Source: Candidatus Palauibacter scopulicola (lineage in GTDB: Bacteria > Gemmatimonadota > Gemmatimonadetes > Palauibacterales > Palauibacteraceae). From it: a DNA stretch of 64,000 nt. The position numbers and the translations under genes were made by a program. Positions within the stretch are counted from its first letter, which is position 1; each line of letters begins with the position of its first letter. Where the stretch lies: assembly GCF_947581915.1 (NCBI RefSeq), contig NZ_CANPWG010000021.1, positions 1 to 64,000 of the forward strand, written 5' to 3'. The notes below the pieces were generated by a model. It was not told where the DNA came from. It saw only the letters and a program-made list of their open reading frames with translations, and did not search any database. Shown in pieces: positions 15,768 to 24,024 of the stretch.

Positions 15768-17945
15768 ATGTCCGGGTCCATGAACATTCTGTCTCAAGCC
15801 TTCCTCCGCCGCACGCCGCGGCGGATCCTCCAGCTGACCGCGGTCTTCGTACTGGCCGCCTCCTTCGGGGCGCCCGAAGCCCGCGCCCAGGCAGACGACG
15901 CCTGGACCCCGGCGCTGAGCATGCAGTACCGCGCGGTCTCCGGCACCGCGATCTCCCCCGACGGCTCCCGCATCGCCTTCGTCGTGCGCGAGCCGCTGAT
16001 GGAAGGACCGCAGTCGGAGTACCTGAGTCACATCTGGATGACGGACGCGGACGGGACACCGGCCGCGCAGTGGACGCGTGGGGAGGCGTCGGCGGGGTCG
16101 CCGCAGTTCTCGCCCGACGGCGCGTGGCTGAGCTTCACCTCCGGCCGCGACGGAGAGGGCGAGGCGGGCAGCCAGGTGTGGGCGCTGCCGATGACGGGCG
16201 GCGAGGCGCGGCAGCTCACGAAGGCGGAGGGGTCCGTGGCGGGGTACCGCTGGTCGCCGGACGGGACGCGGATCGCCTTCCTCATGCGGGATCCGCCGAC
16301 CGCGGAGGAGAAGAAGGCGCGGGAGGAGAAGCGGGACGTGATCCTCGTGGACCGGAACTACAAGTTCTCGCACCTGTACGTGGCCGCCATCGACGCGGAC
16401 TCGGACGAGCCCGCAACTCCCGTTCGGCTCACGGCGGGCGACTTCCACATCACCGGCTTCAGCTGGGCTCCGGAGGGGGGACGGATCGTGTTCGCGCACC
16501 AGGTCGATCCCCGCATCAATACGGGGCGGCTGAGCGGAGACCTCTCCACGACCACCGTTCCGGACGCCGCCGAGATCGGTGAAATCCTGGCCGCGCGGGA
16601 AGCCGAGGCGGATGAGGACGAAGACCCGGCCGAGGGCGCCGACGCCGATCCGGCCGCGGTCGGGGAGGTCGCGCTCCTCGTGGGCGGGGCAGGGATCGAA
16701 GGGAGTCCGCACTGGTCGCCGGACGGCTCCTGGATCGCTTACGTGTCGACCGGAAATCAGCCGGAGCCGATCGGCCTCGGCGACGTATACGTGATGCCGG
16801 CCGAGGGCGGCGAGGCCCGCCGGCTCGAGACGCCGAACCGGAGCGCCTTCGTCCTCGGCTGGTCGGGCGACTCCTCCGAACTGCTGCTGCTCGAAACGCT
16901 CGGCACGCGCCGGCACGTGCTGGCCGTTCCGGCCGCTGGCGGCGAGATGCGCTTCATCTCCTACGGGGACGGCGTGGTGGGCTCCGTCGCGCTCAACGAC
17001 GACGCGAGCCGCATGGCCTTCACGTGGCAGACCCCCGACGAACCGTGGGACGTCTTCGTGTCGCCCACGAACGGGTACTCCCCACAGCAGGTGACGGATC
17101 TCCATGCCGGCGTGCCGCGCCCGGAGATGGGACGCACGCAACTCGTCTCGTGGACTTCCACCGAGGGGTTCGAGATCGAAGGGCTCCTCACCTACCCCGT
17201 GGGCTACGAGGAAGGCGAGCGCGTGCCGCTCATCCTGAACGTGCACGGCGGGCCGGCCGGCGTGTACAGCCAGAACTTCACGGGCTCGCCCGCCATCTAC
17301 ATGCTCCAGTACTTCGCGCAGCAGGGCTTCGCGATCCTGCGCCCGAACCCCCGCGGCTCCACCGGCTACGGGAAGGACTTCCGCTACGCCAACTTCCAGG
17401 ACTGGGGCTACGGCGACTTCCGTGACCTCATGTCGGGGGTCGACCACGTGATCGACATGGGGGTGGCGGACCCGGATCGCCTCCTCCTCATGGGCTGGAG
17501 CTACGGCGGCTACATGACGTCGTGGGCCGTCACGCAGACGGACCGCTTCGTGGCGGCGAGCATGGGAGCCGGACTCCCGAACCTGATCTCGATGACGACG
17601 ACGACGGACATCCAGGACTATCTCGCGGGCCACATGGGCGTCGAGTTCTGGGAAGACTACGAGCGCTACGAGCGGCACTCGGCGATGTACCACATCGCGA
17701 ACGTGGTCACGCCGACGCAGGTGATTCACGGGGCCGAGGATCTGCGCGTCCCCTTCACGCAGGGGCAGGAGTTCTACCGCGCCCTCGACCGCCGCGGCGT
17801 GCCGACGGAGATGGTTGTGTACCCGCGCACGCCGCACGGGCCGCGCGAACCCAAGTTCACGATGGATGTCTCCGAGAGGATCCTGACCTGGTTCCGGAAG
17901 CATCTAGGGTCGGAGGCGGTTACGGCCGCAGGCGCGGGCCGCTGA
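15768..17945 (+). CDS. Secreted S9 family peptidase (dipeptidyl/acylaminoacyl-peptidase type)
   Basis: A 725-aa exported serine peptidase. An N-terminal signal peptide (hydrophobic LTAVFVLAASFG, cleavage near ARAQA) is followed by a WD40/TolB-like propeller with repeated SPDG motifs, and a C-terminal prolyl-oligopeptidase catalytic domain. The triad is Ser578 (GWSYGGY), Asp658 (HGAEDLR) and His690 (TPHGPR). An acidic insertion (~residues 275-300, rich in E, D and A) lies within the propeller. A GAGAGG ribosome site 7 nt before the ATG at 15768 supports this start over the upstream in-frame one at 15690. Confidence 0.93.
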   Translation: MSGSMNILSQAFLRRTPRRILQLTAVFVLAASFGAPEARAQADDAWTPALSMQYRAVSGTAISPDGSRIAFVVREPLMEGPQSEYLSHIWMTDADGTPAAQWTRGEASAGSPQFSPDGAWLSFTSGRDGEGEAGSQVWALPMTGGEARQLTKAEGSVAGYRWSPDGTRIAFLMRDPPTAEEKKAREEKRDVILVDRNYKFSHLYVAAIDADSDEPATPVRLTAGDFHITGFSWAPEGGRIVFAHQVDPRINTGRLSGDLSTTTVPDAAEIGEILAAREAEADEDEDPAEGADADPAAVGEVALLVGGAGIEGSPHWSPDGSWIAYVSTGNQPEPIGLGDVYVMPAEGGEARRLETPNRSAFVLGWSGDSSELLLLETLGTRRHVLAVPAAGGEMRFISYGDGVVGSVALNDDASRMAFTWQTPDEPWDVFVSPTNGYSPQQVTDLHAGVPRPEMGRTQLVSWTSTEGFEIEGLLTYPVGYEEGERVPLILNVHGGPAGVYSQNFTGSPAIYMLQYFAQQGFAILRPNPRGSTGYGKDFRYANFQDWGYGDFRDLMSGVDHVIDMGVADPDRLLLMGWSYGGYMTSWAVTQTDRFVAASMGAGLPNLISMTTTTDIQDYLAGHMGVEFWEDYERYERHSAMYHIANVVTPTQVIHGAEDLRVPFTQGQEFYRALDRRGVPTEMVVYPRTPHGPREPKFTMDVSERILTWFRKHLGSEAVTAAGAGR

Positions 17946-17994
17946 CGCGGGTCCGGGGGATGGTCGCGCCCGGAGGCGGGTCGCCGGCCGTGGC

Positions 17995-18831
17995 TTGCTG
18001 AGGCGGACGCTGTCCCGGGTCCTGCTCGAGCGGGATCCCGGGGCCGTCCTCATCGCCGACTGGACGCGCCGCATTGGCGAGGGCCTCCTCGCCGACTCCC
18101 CGCACGTTCGTGAGCCGAACTTCACGCGGATCCACACGGCCGACCTGGACCGCCTGTTCGCCGCCTACGACGGGCGCTTCCTGGACGGTCTCTGCGGGCG
18201 CATCCTCGGGCCGGACCGGCTGAGATTTCGCCTTTCCCGGCGCATGACCCGCGCCGGGGGCAAGACGACGCGCATCGAGACTCCGCAGGGCGCTCCACGA
18301 TTCGAGATCGCGGTCGCGACGACGATCCTGTTCGATGGGTTCGGGGAGGATGCTCGCGAGGTGACCGCGTGCGGTCTCCCGTGCGCGAACCGGCTGGAGG
18401 CGCTCCAGCGGATCTTCGAGCACGAACTCGTGCACCTCGCAGAGTACCTGTGCTGGAGCGAGAGCCACTGCGGGAGGTCGCGCTTCCAGGGGATCGCAAG
18501 ACGGATCTTCCTGCATCGAGCCCACACGCACCAACTCATCACTCGCCCCGAGCGCGCCGCCCGGGGCGGCATCGTGGTGGGCTCCCGCGTCATCTTCGCC
18601 TTTCGCGGCCGGCCCCTGACGGGACGCGTAAACCGGATCACCAAGCGCGCCACGGTGCTCGTGGAGGACTCGCGGGCTCCGCGCTGGTCCGACGGGCGCC
18701 GCTACGCCCGCTACTACGTGCCCCTCGACCAGCTCCGGCTCGTCGATCCGGCGTCGGCGCGCACGCCGAAGAAGGGGCGCGGGAAGCCCGAGGGGCGCGG
18801 GAAACCGGAAGTGCGACGGGAGCACGCGTGA
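17995..18831 (+). CDS. SprT-like zinc metalloprotease domain protein
   Basis: A 278-aa protein with a SprT-like core: HELVH at residues 143-147 in FEHELVHLAEYLCW, with further His near SESHCGRSRF, and a C-terminal basic tail. SprT/Spartan-type proteases cut DNA-protein crosslinks. The C-terminal ~80 residues contain a beta-rich SRVIFAFRGRPLTGRVNRI segment and a basic lysine/arginine end, consistent with nucleic-acid binding. The start is uncertain: TTG at 17995 gives the longest frame and no ATG precedes the core. The stop overlaps the next gene, which encodes a YcaQ-type DNA glycosylase. Confidence 0.65.
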   Translation: MLRRTLSRVLLERDPGAVLIADWTRRIGEGLLADSPHVREPNFTRIHTADLDRLFAAYDGRFLDGLCGRILGPDRLRFRLSRRMTRAGGKTTRIETPQGAPRFEIAVATTILFDGFGEDAREVTACGLPCANRLEALQRIFEHELVHLAEYLCWSESHCGRSRFQGIARRIFLHRAHTHQLITRPERAARGGIVVGSRVIFAFRGRPLTGRVNRITKRATVLVEDSRAPRWSDGRRYARYYVPLDQLRLVDPASARTPKKGRGKPEGRGKPEVRREHA

Positions 18832-20054
18832 TGACGGCCCGCCGGAGACTCCCGAGCTTCACCCGGGAGGCGGCCCTCCGACTGTGGCTGCACCGCCAGG
18901 GGTTCGGTCGGCCCCGCGGGTCGACGCCGCTCGACCCCGCAGCCTTCGTCGACCATCTCGAACGGACGGGTGCACTCCAACTCGACAGCGTGAACGTCGT
19001 TGACCGGGCCCACTACCTGACCCTGTGGAGCCGGTTCGGTTCGTACGACCGCGCCGATGTGGACCGGTGGGTGTACGGGGACCGCCTCGCCTACGAGTAC
19101 TGGGGGCACGAAGCCTCGATCCTTCCCATCTCTCATCTCCCCCTCGGACGACGGCGCATGCGGCGCTTTCCACCCCCGAGCTGGTCGGGCCGCAAGTGGT
19201 GGGACCGTTACTCGACGTCGACCGCATCGAAGCGGCGTGTCCTGCGGCGGTTGCGCGCCGAAGGCCCGCTGGAGAGCGCCGACTTCGCGCCACAGCCCGC
19301 GGAACTGGATGAGAAGACCGATTCGCTCGGCTGGCGTCTGCGCGAAGACAAGCGGTCACTCAAACTCCTTTGGCACGATGGCCGGGTTGCCGTGGCGGGG
19401 CGGCGCCACTTCCGCTGCGTCTATGGCCTGGCGGAACGCGTCTACCCCGACGGGCCGGCCGCGACGCTGGCGGAGTACCACGACAGCTGGCTCCTCATCG
19501 GGCTTTCGGGCTGCGGCATCGCCCCGGAGCGGCACCTCGTCAACTACTTCACCGGGCCGGAACTCAACGCGGCGGAGCGGCGGCGGACCATCGCCCGCAA
19601 CCTGCGGAAGAAGCGGATCGTCGAGGTCGAGGTGGAAGGCCTGCGCGGGCCCTGCTATGCCCTGCCCGAACACCTGGACGGCATCGACCGACTCCCGGAG
19701 CCCGCGGGGACGACGCTCATCTGCCCGTTCGACTCTCTGCTCTGGCAGCGGAAGCGGGCCGCCGAACTCCTGGACTTCCACTACACGGTCGAAATCTACG
19801 TCCCGGCGAAGAAGCGGAAGTACGGCTACTACGTCCTGCCCATCCTGCACGAGGGCCGGCTCGTGGGCCGGCTCGACCCGAAACTCCACCGCGACCGCGG
19901 CGCGCTCGAAATCCGGGCGTTGCACCTCGAACCGGACTTCACCCCGAGCGCGCGGTTCGACGCCGGGCTGAGCGACGCCGTCGCGGACCTCGCCGGTTTC
20001 CTCGGCGCGACCGACATCACCATGCCGCCGACCGGCCGGGCCGAGCCCGGATGA
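18831..20054 (+). CDS. Winged-helix DNA glycosylase, YcaQ/AlkZ family
   Basis: A 407-aa protein of the HTH_42 (DUF1006) family. Known members (E. coli YcaQ, Streptomyces AlkZ) excise alkylated bases and unhook interstrand crosslinks. The catalytic Q-phi-D motif is present as Gln50-Leu51-Asp52 in LQLDSVNVV, matching the YcaQ type (Q-phi-D) rather than AlkZ (Q-phi-Q). Other family landmarks are HYLTLWSRFG, YEYWGHEAS, CPFDSLLWQRKR and the YGYYVLPIL tail. The start overlaps the SprT-like stop; a GTG one codon upstream (18828) is an alternative. The L-2-hydroxyglutarate oxidase gene overlaps its 3' end by 4 nt. Confidence 0.88.
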   Translation: MTARRRLPSFTREAALRLWLHRQGFGRPRGSTPLDPAAFVDHLERTGALQLDSVNVVDRAHYLTLWSRFGSYDRADVDRWVYGDRLAYEYWGHEASILPISHLPLGRRRMRRFPPPSWSGRKWWDRYSTSTASKRRVLRRLRAEGPLESADFAPQPAELDEKTDSLGWRLREDKRSLKLLWHDGRVAVAGRRHFRCVYGLAERVYPDGPAATLAEYHDSWLLIGLSGCGIAPERHLVNYFTGPELNAAERRRTIARNLRKKRIVEVEVEGLRGPCYALPEHLDGIDRLPEPAGTTLICPFDSLLWQRKRAAELLDFHYTVEIYVPAKKRKYGYYVLPILHEGRLVGRLDPKLHRDRGALEIRALHLEPDFTPSARFDAGLSDAVADLAGFLGATDITMPPTGRAEPG

Positions 20055-21250
20055 CGAAGCCTCTCGACATCGCCGTCATCGGGGGCGGCATCGTCGGGCT
20101 CGCCACGGCCGACGCGATCCGGCGGGCGCGGCCGGACTTCTCGCTCACCGTGCTGGAGAAGGAGCCGGAGGTCGCGGCGCACCAGACGGGTCGCAACAGC
20201 GGCGTCATCCACGCCGGGCTGTACTACGCGCCGGGGTCGCTCAAGGCGCGGCTGTGCGCCGAGGGGGCCGAGCGGCTGTTTCGCTACTGCGCCGAGCGGG
20301 GCATTCCGACCACGCGCACCGGCAAGATCGTCATCGCCACCTCTCGCGATCAGCTCACGGCGCTCGCCGAACTCGAGCGGCGCGGGACGGCGAACGGCGT
20401 GGCCATGCAGCGGATCGGCCCCGGCGGAATCGCGGAGATCGAACCGCACGCGCGCGGCGTCGAGGCGCTCCACGTACCCGCCACCGGGGCGGTCGACTTC
20501 GGTGACGTGGCGCGGGCCTTCGCAGCGGATCTGTCCCGCGACGGCCACCCGATCCGCACCGGCTTCGAGGTGCGGGAAGCCCGCCGCTCCGGGCGCCGCA
20601 CCGTGCTCGCCGGCCCCCCGGGCGACATCGCGGCCCGCGTCGTCGTCAACTGCGCCGGGCTGCACGTCGACCGCGTGATGGGGATCCTCGGGCACGAACC
20701 CGATCTCAAGGTGCTGCCTTTCCGGGGCGAGTACCGGGGCCTCTCCGAAAGCGCCGCCGGGCTCGTGCGGGGCCACATCTACCCGGTTCCGGATCCGCGG
20801 CTCCCGCATCTCGGGGTCCACTTCACACGGAACGCGGCCGGACGTGTGGAACTCGGGCCGAACGCGGTCTGGGCCTGGGGCCGGGAGGCCTACGGCCGCC
20901 TGTCGGGCCGCCTGCCCGACGCCCTCGAAGCGTTGAGCTACCGCGGCTTCCGTCGTCTGGCGCAGGCCCACTGGCGGACCGCCGTCGAGGAGCAGTGGCG
21001 CTCCCTGGACCGGCGCTCCGTCGTGCGGAAGGCGCGCGCCATGCTGCCCGAACTCGAAGTGCGCGACCTCGAGACGTGGCGCTCCGGCATCCGCGCGCAG
21101 GCCGTGGACACGGAGGGCGCCCTGGTCCACGACTTCGTGATCCGGGAAGGGCCGGGCGTCGTGAACGTGCTCAACGCCCCCTCCCCCGCCGCCACCGCCT
21201 GCCTGGCCATCGGACGCCACATCGCGGAGCGCGCCCTCCAGCAACTCTGA
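20051..21250 (+). CDS. lhgO: L-2-hydroxyglutarate oxidase
   Basis: A 399-aa FAD-dependent oxidoreductase. The dinucleotide-binding motif GGGIVGL is at residues 11-17, followed by the family motif HQTGRNSGVIHAGLYY and the central RGEYRGL and YPVPDPRLPHLGVH motifs of LhgO/YgaF. It oxidises L-2-hydroxyglutarate to 2-oxoglutarate and passes electrons to the membrane quinone pool. The ATG overlaps the glycosylase stop. The gene converges on the VapC gene 15 nt away. Confidence 0.93.
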   Translation: MTKPLDIAVIGGGIVGLATADAIRRARPDFSLTVLEKEPEVAAHQTGRNSGVIHAGLYYAPGSLKARLCAEGAERLFRYCAERGIPTTRTGKIVIATSRDQLTALAELERRGTANGVAMQRIGPGGIAEIEPHARGVEALHVPATGAVDFGDVARAFAADLSRDGHPIRTGFEVREARRSGRRTVLAGPPGDIAARVVVNCAGLHVDRVMGILGHEPDLKVLPFRGEYRGLSESAAGLVRGHIYPVPDPRLPHLGVHFTRNAAGRVELGPNAVWAWGREAYGRLSGRLPDALEALSYRGFRRLAQAHWRTAVEEQWRSLDRRSVVRKARAMLPELEVRDLETWRSGIRAQAVDTEGALVHDFVIREGPGVVNVLNAPSPAATACLAIGRHIAERALQQL

Positions 21251-21265
21251 CCGGCTTCGGGCGAA

Positions 21266-21682
21266 CTAGTCGGCCGTTCCGAACGGATCGAAGATCTCGA
21301 CCCCCGAGGGCTCGAAGTCCTTTCGGTTGCGTGTGACGACGACGAGCCCGCGGGCAAGGGCCGTGGCCGCAATCAGGCTGTCCTTGACAGGCATCGGCCG
21401 CCCGCGCGAGCGGAGGTGTGCCAAGAGTTCCGCCCAGCGGAGCCCCGTATTCGCATCCAGCGGCACACATCGGATTCTGCGCACCACCTCTTCGAACCAT
21501 GACTCGAGCGCGTCGCGACCCTTCCCGGGGGTCATTGATCGTATTCCGTACCAGATCTCTCCGAGTACAACGGGATTGACGACGATCTGCAGTTCATGGT
21601 CGCGCAACCACGCGACGACGCGCGGATCGGGTCTCGTCCTGGTCGCCTCGGAAAGGACATTGGCATCGACGAGGTATCTAAT
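21266..21682 (-). CDS. VapC-like PIN domain toxin (probable ATT start)
   Basis: A PIN-domain ribonuclease of 138 aa if translation starts at the ATT at 21682. All four acidic active-site residues are present only with this long form: Asp6 (YLVDANVLSE), Glu42 (LGEIWYG), Asp101 (VKDSLIAA) and Asp122 (RKDFEP). The first in-frame ATG (21607) would remove Asp6. Between the in-frame stop upstream and Asp6 there is no ATG, GTG, TTG or CTG codon; ATT overlapping the antitoxin stop is the best candidate. Such toxins cut tRNA or rRNA. It is paired with the AbrB-type antitoxin gene upstream. Confidence 0.85.
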   Translation of the reverse strand: MRYLVDANVLSEATRTRPDPRVVAWLRDHELQIVVNPVVLGEIWYGIRSMTPGKGRDALESWFEEVVRRIRCVPLDANTGLRWAELLAHLRSRGRPMPVKDSLIAATALARGLVVVTRNRKDFEPSGVEIFDPFGTAD

Positions 21683-21938
21683 CGTCCGGCTCCCCGACTA
21701 CCGGGAGCGGCAGGTCGGCCGTCGAGTCGGAGGGGACCGGCATGAACCAACCCTTCTCGGGGCAGGTCAGAAGATGGTCGACGAGGCCCTCGTTCACGGC
21801 CGCCGGCGTGCGCGCGAGGCGGTAGACCCCCCGCCCAAGCCGCTTGATCTCGAATTCCTGGCCGGGAACGACGTCGTCCCGCCGCCGAAGTTCAGCCGGG
21901 AGTACGAGTTGCCCCTTGGTGGAGATAGTGGTTCGCAT
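21678..21938 (-). CDS. AbrB/SpoVT-type antitoxin
   Basis: An 86-aa antitoxin. The N-terminal swapped-hairpin AbrB domain is clear (MRTTISTKGQLVLPAELRRR), and the C-terminal half would wrap the PIN toxin. Its stop overlaps the toxin frame by a few bases, so the two are translated together. The start codon lies 4 nt from a near-perfect 20-bp palindrome, a likely autoregulatory operator. Confidence 0.9.
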   Translation of the reverse strand: MRTTISTKGQLVLPAELRRRDDVVPGQEFEIKRLGRGVYRLARTPAAVNEGLVDHLLTCPEKGWFMPVPSDSTADLPLPVVGEPDD

Positions 21939-21941
21939 TGT

Positions 21942-21961
21942 GGTAAGGTGGCCGCCTTACC
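21942..21961. promoter_or_regulatory. Palindromic operator upstream of the vapB-like gene
   Basis: The sequence GGTAAGGTGGCCGCCTTACC has 7-bp perfect arms (GGTAAGG at 21942-21948, CCTTACC at 21955-21961) and a centre that is palindromic apart from one pair. It ends 3 nt from the antitoxin start codon. Toxin-antitoxin complexes of this type usually bind such a site to repress their own promoter. Confidence 0.6.
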
Positions 21962-22009
21962 TTCGTTGCGCAAGGCTCGGACACGCCCGGATCCCTCAGG
22001 CGCGGCAGG

Positions 22010-22792
22010 TCAGGTGGCGTAGTCGTGGCCTTCGGCGTCGAGCATTTCTTTCATGCCCTCGAGATAGCCGGCCTCGCCGGCCGATTCGACGGACATGTCG
22101 GCGTTGTGCTGCGCCGCCTCGACCGGGATCGGGCGGATCTTCCGGCTCGTCTGGAGCGCGAGCATCTCGTTCATGCAGGCGCGCTCGAGCTGGTAGAGCC
22201 ACAGCATCGTCTTCTCGATCGTGTCGCCGACCATCAGCACCCCGTGGTTCGCGAGGAAAAGCACCCGCTTGTCCCCCAGCGCCTCGACCATGCGCTCGCC
22301 CTCGTCCGCCTCCGTGACGATGCCCTCGTATCCGAAGTAGGCGCAGTTCCCGAAGAACACCGCCGCGTTCTGGCTGCCGCGCTCATCCAGTCTCCACCCG
22401 TCGATGGAGGCGAGCGCGGTGCTGTACGGGGCATGGATGTGGAGCGCGCACATGATGTCGGGCCGCGCGCGCTGGACGGGCTCGTGAATCGCCCACGCGC
22501 TCACGTTGAGCCGCCCGTCGCCGCCCACCGGGCGGCCGTCCGGGCCCACCTCGACCAGATTGCTGGCCGTCACGCGCGAGAAGTGCGTCTGCCCGGGCGT
22601 GATGAGCAGGTGTCCGGGCCTCCCCGGCACCTTGCAACTGAAGTGGTTCCACGTGCCCTCGTGCATGTTCTCGTGCACGATGATCCGGTGCACCGCCGCG
22701 AAGTCGACGCGCGCCTGCCGGATCGCGGCTTCGTCGACAGATTCCCCGGACGGGGACGGAATGGGAGCGAATGCGGTCTCGACCGTGCTCAT
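22010..22792 (-). CDS. Class II aldolase/adducin family protein
   Basis: A 260-aa member of the zinc-dependent class II aldolase/adducin family. Metal-binding histidines are visible in ALHIHAPYSTAL and FLANHGVLMVG, along with the phosphate-loop-like GTWNHFSCKVP and LITPGQTHF motifs. Family members include L-fuculose-phosphate aldolase, ribulose-phosphate epimerase and decarboxylase-like enzymes. This sequence is closer to the broad adducin-like group, whose substrates are often unknown. It is divergent from the YpdA-like gene; the 162 bases between them show no clear motif. Confidence 0.88.
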   Translation of the reverse strand: MSTVETAFAPIPSPSGESVDEAAIRQARVDFAAVHRIIVHENMHEGTWNHFSCKVPGRPGHLLITPGQTHFSRVTASNLVEVGPDGRPVGGDGRLNVSAWAIHEPVQRARPDIMCALHIHAPYSTALASIDGWRLDERGSQNAAVFFGNCAYFGYEGIVTEADEGERMVEALGDKRVLFLANHGVLMVGDTIEKTMLWLYQLERACMNEMLALQTSRKIRPIPVEAAQHNADMSVESAGEAGYLEGMKEMLDAEGHDYAT

Positions 22793-22954
22793 CGCCTGCC
22801 TCCTGAAGAACGGACCTGAACCTCGACCAACTTCTCAAGCTCCACATGCCGGATCAAGCAGAGCGACGCTCTCCCGGTTCCCCGTTCCCGGTCCAGCGAT
22901 TACCATCCCGCGCTCACGAAGCCTCCCGGGAAAGTGCGGGTGACAGCGCCGACC

Positions 22955-23965
22955 ATGCCGGATTCCATCGCCGAGACCGAACCGCTTGACGTGATCATCG
23001 TCGGCGCCGGCCCCTGCGGGCTCGCCGTGGCGGTCGCCGTGAAGGAGCGCGGATTGAGCTACGCGATTCTCGACCGGGGGTGCATCACGGAGTCGCTGAC
23101 CCGCTATCCCTCCTACATGACCTTCTTCTCGACGGCGGAGTTGCTGGAGATCGGCGGCGTGCCGTTCACGATTCCCGAGCCGAAACCCACCCGCCGCGAC
23201 GCGCTCGCCTACTACCGGAAGGTCGTCTCTCACCACGGCATCGACGTCCGCCAGTACGAGGAGGTCACGGCCATCCATCGGGAGGCGGGCGCCTTCACGC
23301 TCGACACCCGAACGCGGGACGGACGCGAGCGGCGGATCGCCTCGCGGGCGGTGGTCATCGCCACGGGAGGCTTCGGAGCGCCGAACCGGCTGGAGTTCGA
23401 GGGAGACGGCCCGCACGACCGTGTCGTCCACTACTACAGGGAACCGTATCCCTTCTTCGACCAGGACGTCATCGTCGTGGGGGGTGGGAACTCCGCCGTC
23501 GAGGCGGCGCTCGACATGTACCGCAACGGCGTTCGCGTACGGATGGTCCACTTCGCCGACACGCTGGACCGGGGCGTGAAGCCATGGGTGCGCCCGGACA
23601 TCGAAAACCGGATCGCCGCCGCGGAGATCCCGATGCACTGGAACTCCCGGGTCGCCGCGCTCGGACCGGGCACGGCCACGATCGTCGACGAGGAGACAGG
23701 CGAAGAGACCGAGGTCGCGAACCACTGGGTGCTGGCGATGACGGGTTGGCGGCCGGACGCCGCCCTGCTCACGAGCCTGGGCGTCGCCGCGGATCCCGGC
23801 ACGGGAATCCCCGCTCACGACCCGGCCACCATGGCAACGTCGATCCCGGGCGTCTACATCGCCGGCGTGATTGCCGCCGGCTTCAACGCCAACAAGATCT
23901 TCATCGAGAACGGCCGCGAGCACGGCGCCCTGATCGCCGCCCACCTGGCCGGCACCGCCCTCTAG
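22955..23965 (+). CDS. YpdA-like bacillithiol disulfide reductase
   Basis: A 336-aa FAD/NAD(P)H oxidoreductase of the YpdA (Bdr) family. The FAD motif GAGPCGLA is near residue 17 and contains the Cys typical of YpdA; the NADPH motif VVGGGNSAVEAALD is central; the end AGVIAAGFNANKIFIENGR is family-specific. It reduces bacillithiol disulfide in organisms that make bacillithiol. The ATG at 22955 gives a normal-length N-terminus; a GTG at 22934 is a longer option. Confidence 0.88.
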   Translation: MPDSIAETEPLDVIIVGAGPCGLAVAVAVKERGLSYAILDRGCITESLTRYPSYMTFFSTAELLEIGGVPFTIPEPKPTRRDALAYYRKVVSHHGIDVRQYEEVTAIHREAGAFTLDTRTRDGRERRIASRAVVIATGGFGAPNRLEFEGDGPHDRVVHYYREPYPFFDQDVIVVGGGNSAVEAALDMYRNGVRVRMVHFADTLDRGVKPWVRPDIENRIAAAEIPMHWNSRVAALGPGTATIVDEETGEETEVANHWVLAMTGWRPDAALLTSLGVAADPGTGIPAHDPATMATSIPGVYIAGVIAAGFNANKIFIENGREHGALIAAHLAGTAL

Positions 23966-23986
23966 ATTCCGCCCTCGAACCAGAAA

Positions 23987-24024
23987 GATACGTGATTGAT
24001 TAGATTTACTCAGTAACGTATCAT
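23987..24024 (+). promoter_or_regulatory. Promoter with flanking inverted repeat for the island operon
   Basis: An AT-rich patch in an otherwise GC-rich region. TTGATT (23996-24001) and TATCAT (24019-24024) form a -35/-10 pair with a 17-bp spacer. The inverted repeat GATACGT (23987-23993) / ACGTATC (24016-24022) brackets the -35 and overlaps the -10, an operator-like arrangement. The predicted transcription start is near 24031, next to the second in-frame ATG (24032), which suggests a leaderless message. Confidence 0.6.

Noticed and set aside
15702-17903. Minus-strand frame over the first S9 peptidase
   Set aside because: It is antisense to a complete catalytic triad and His/Arg/Val-rich without motifs.
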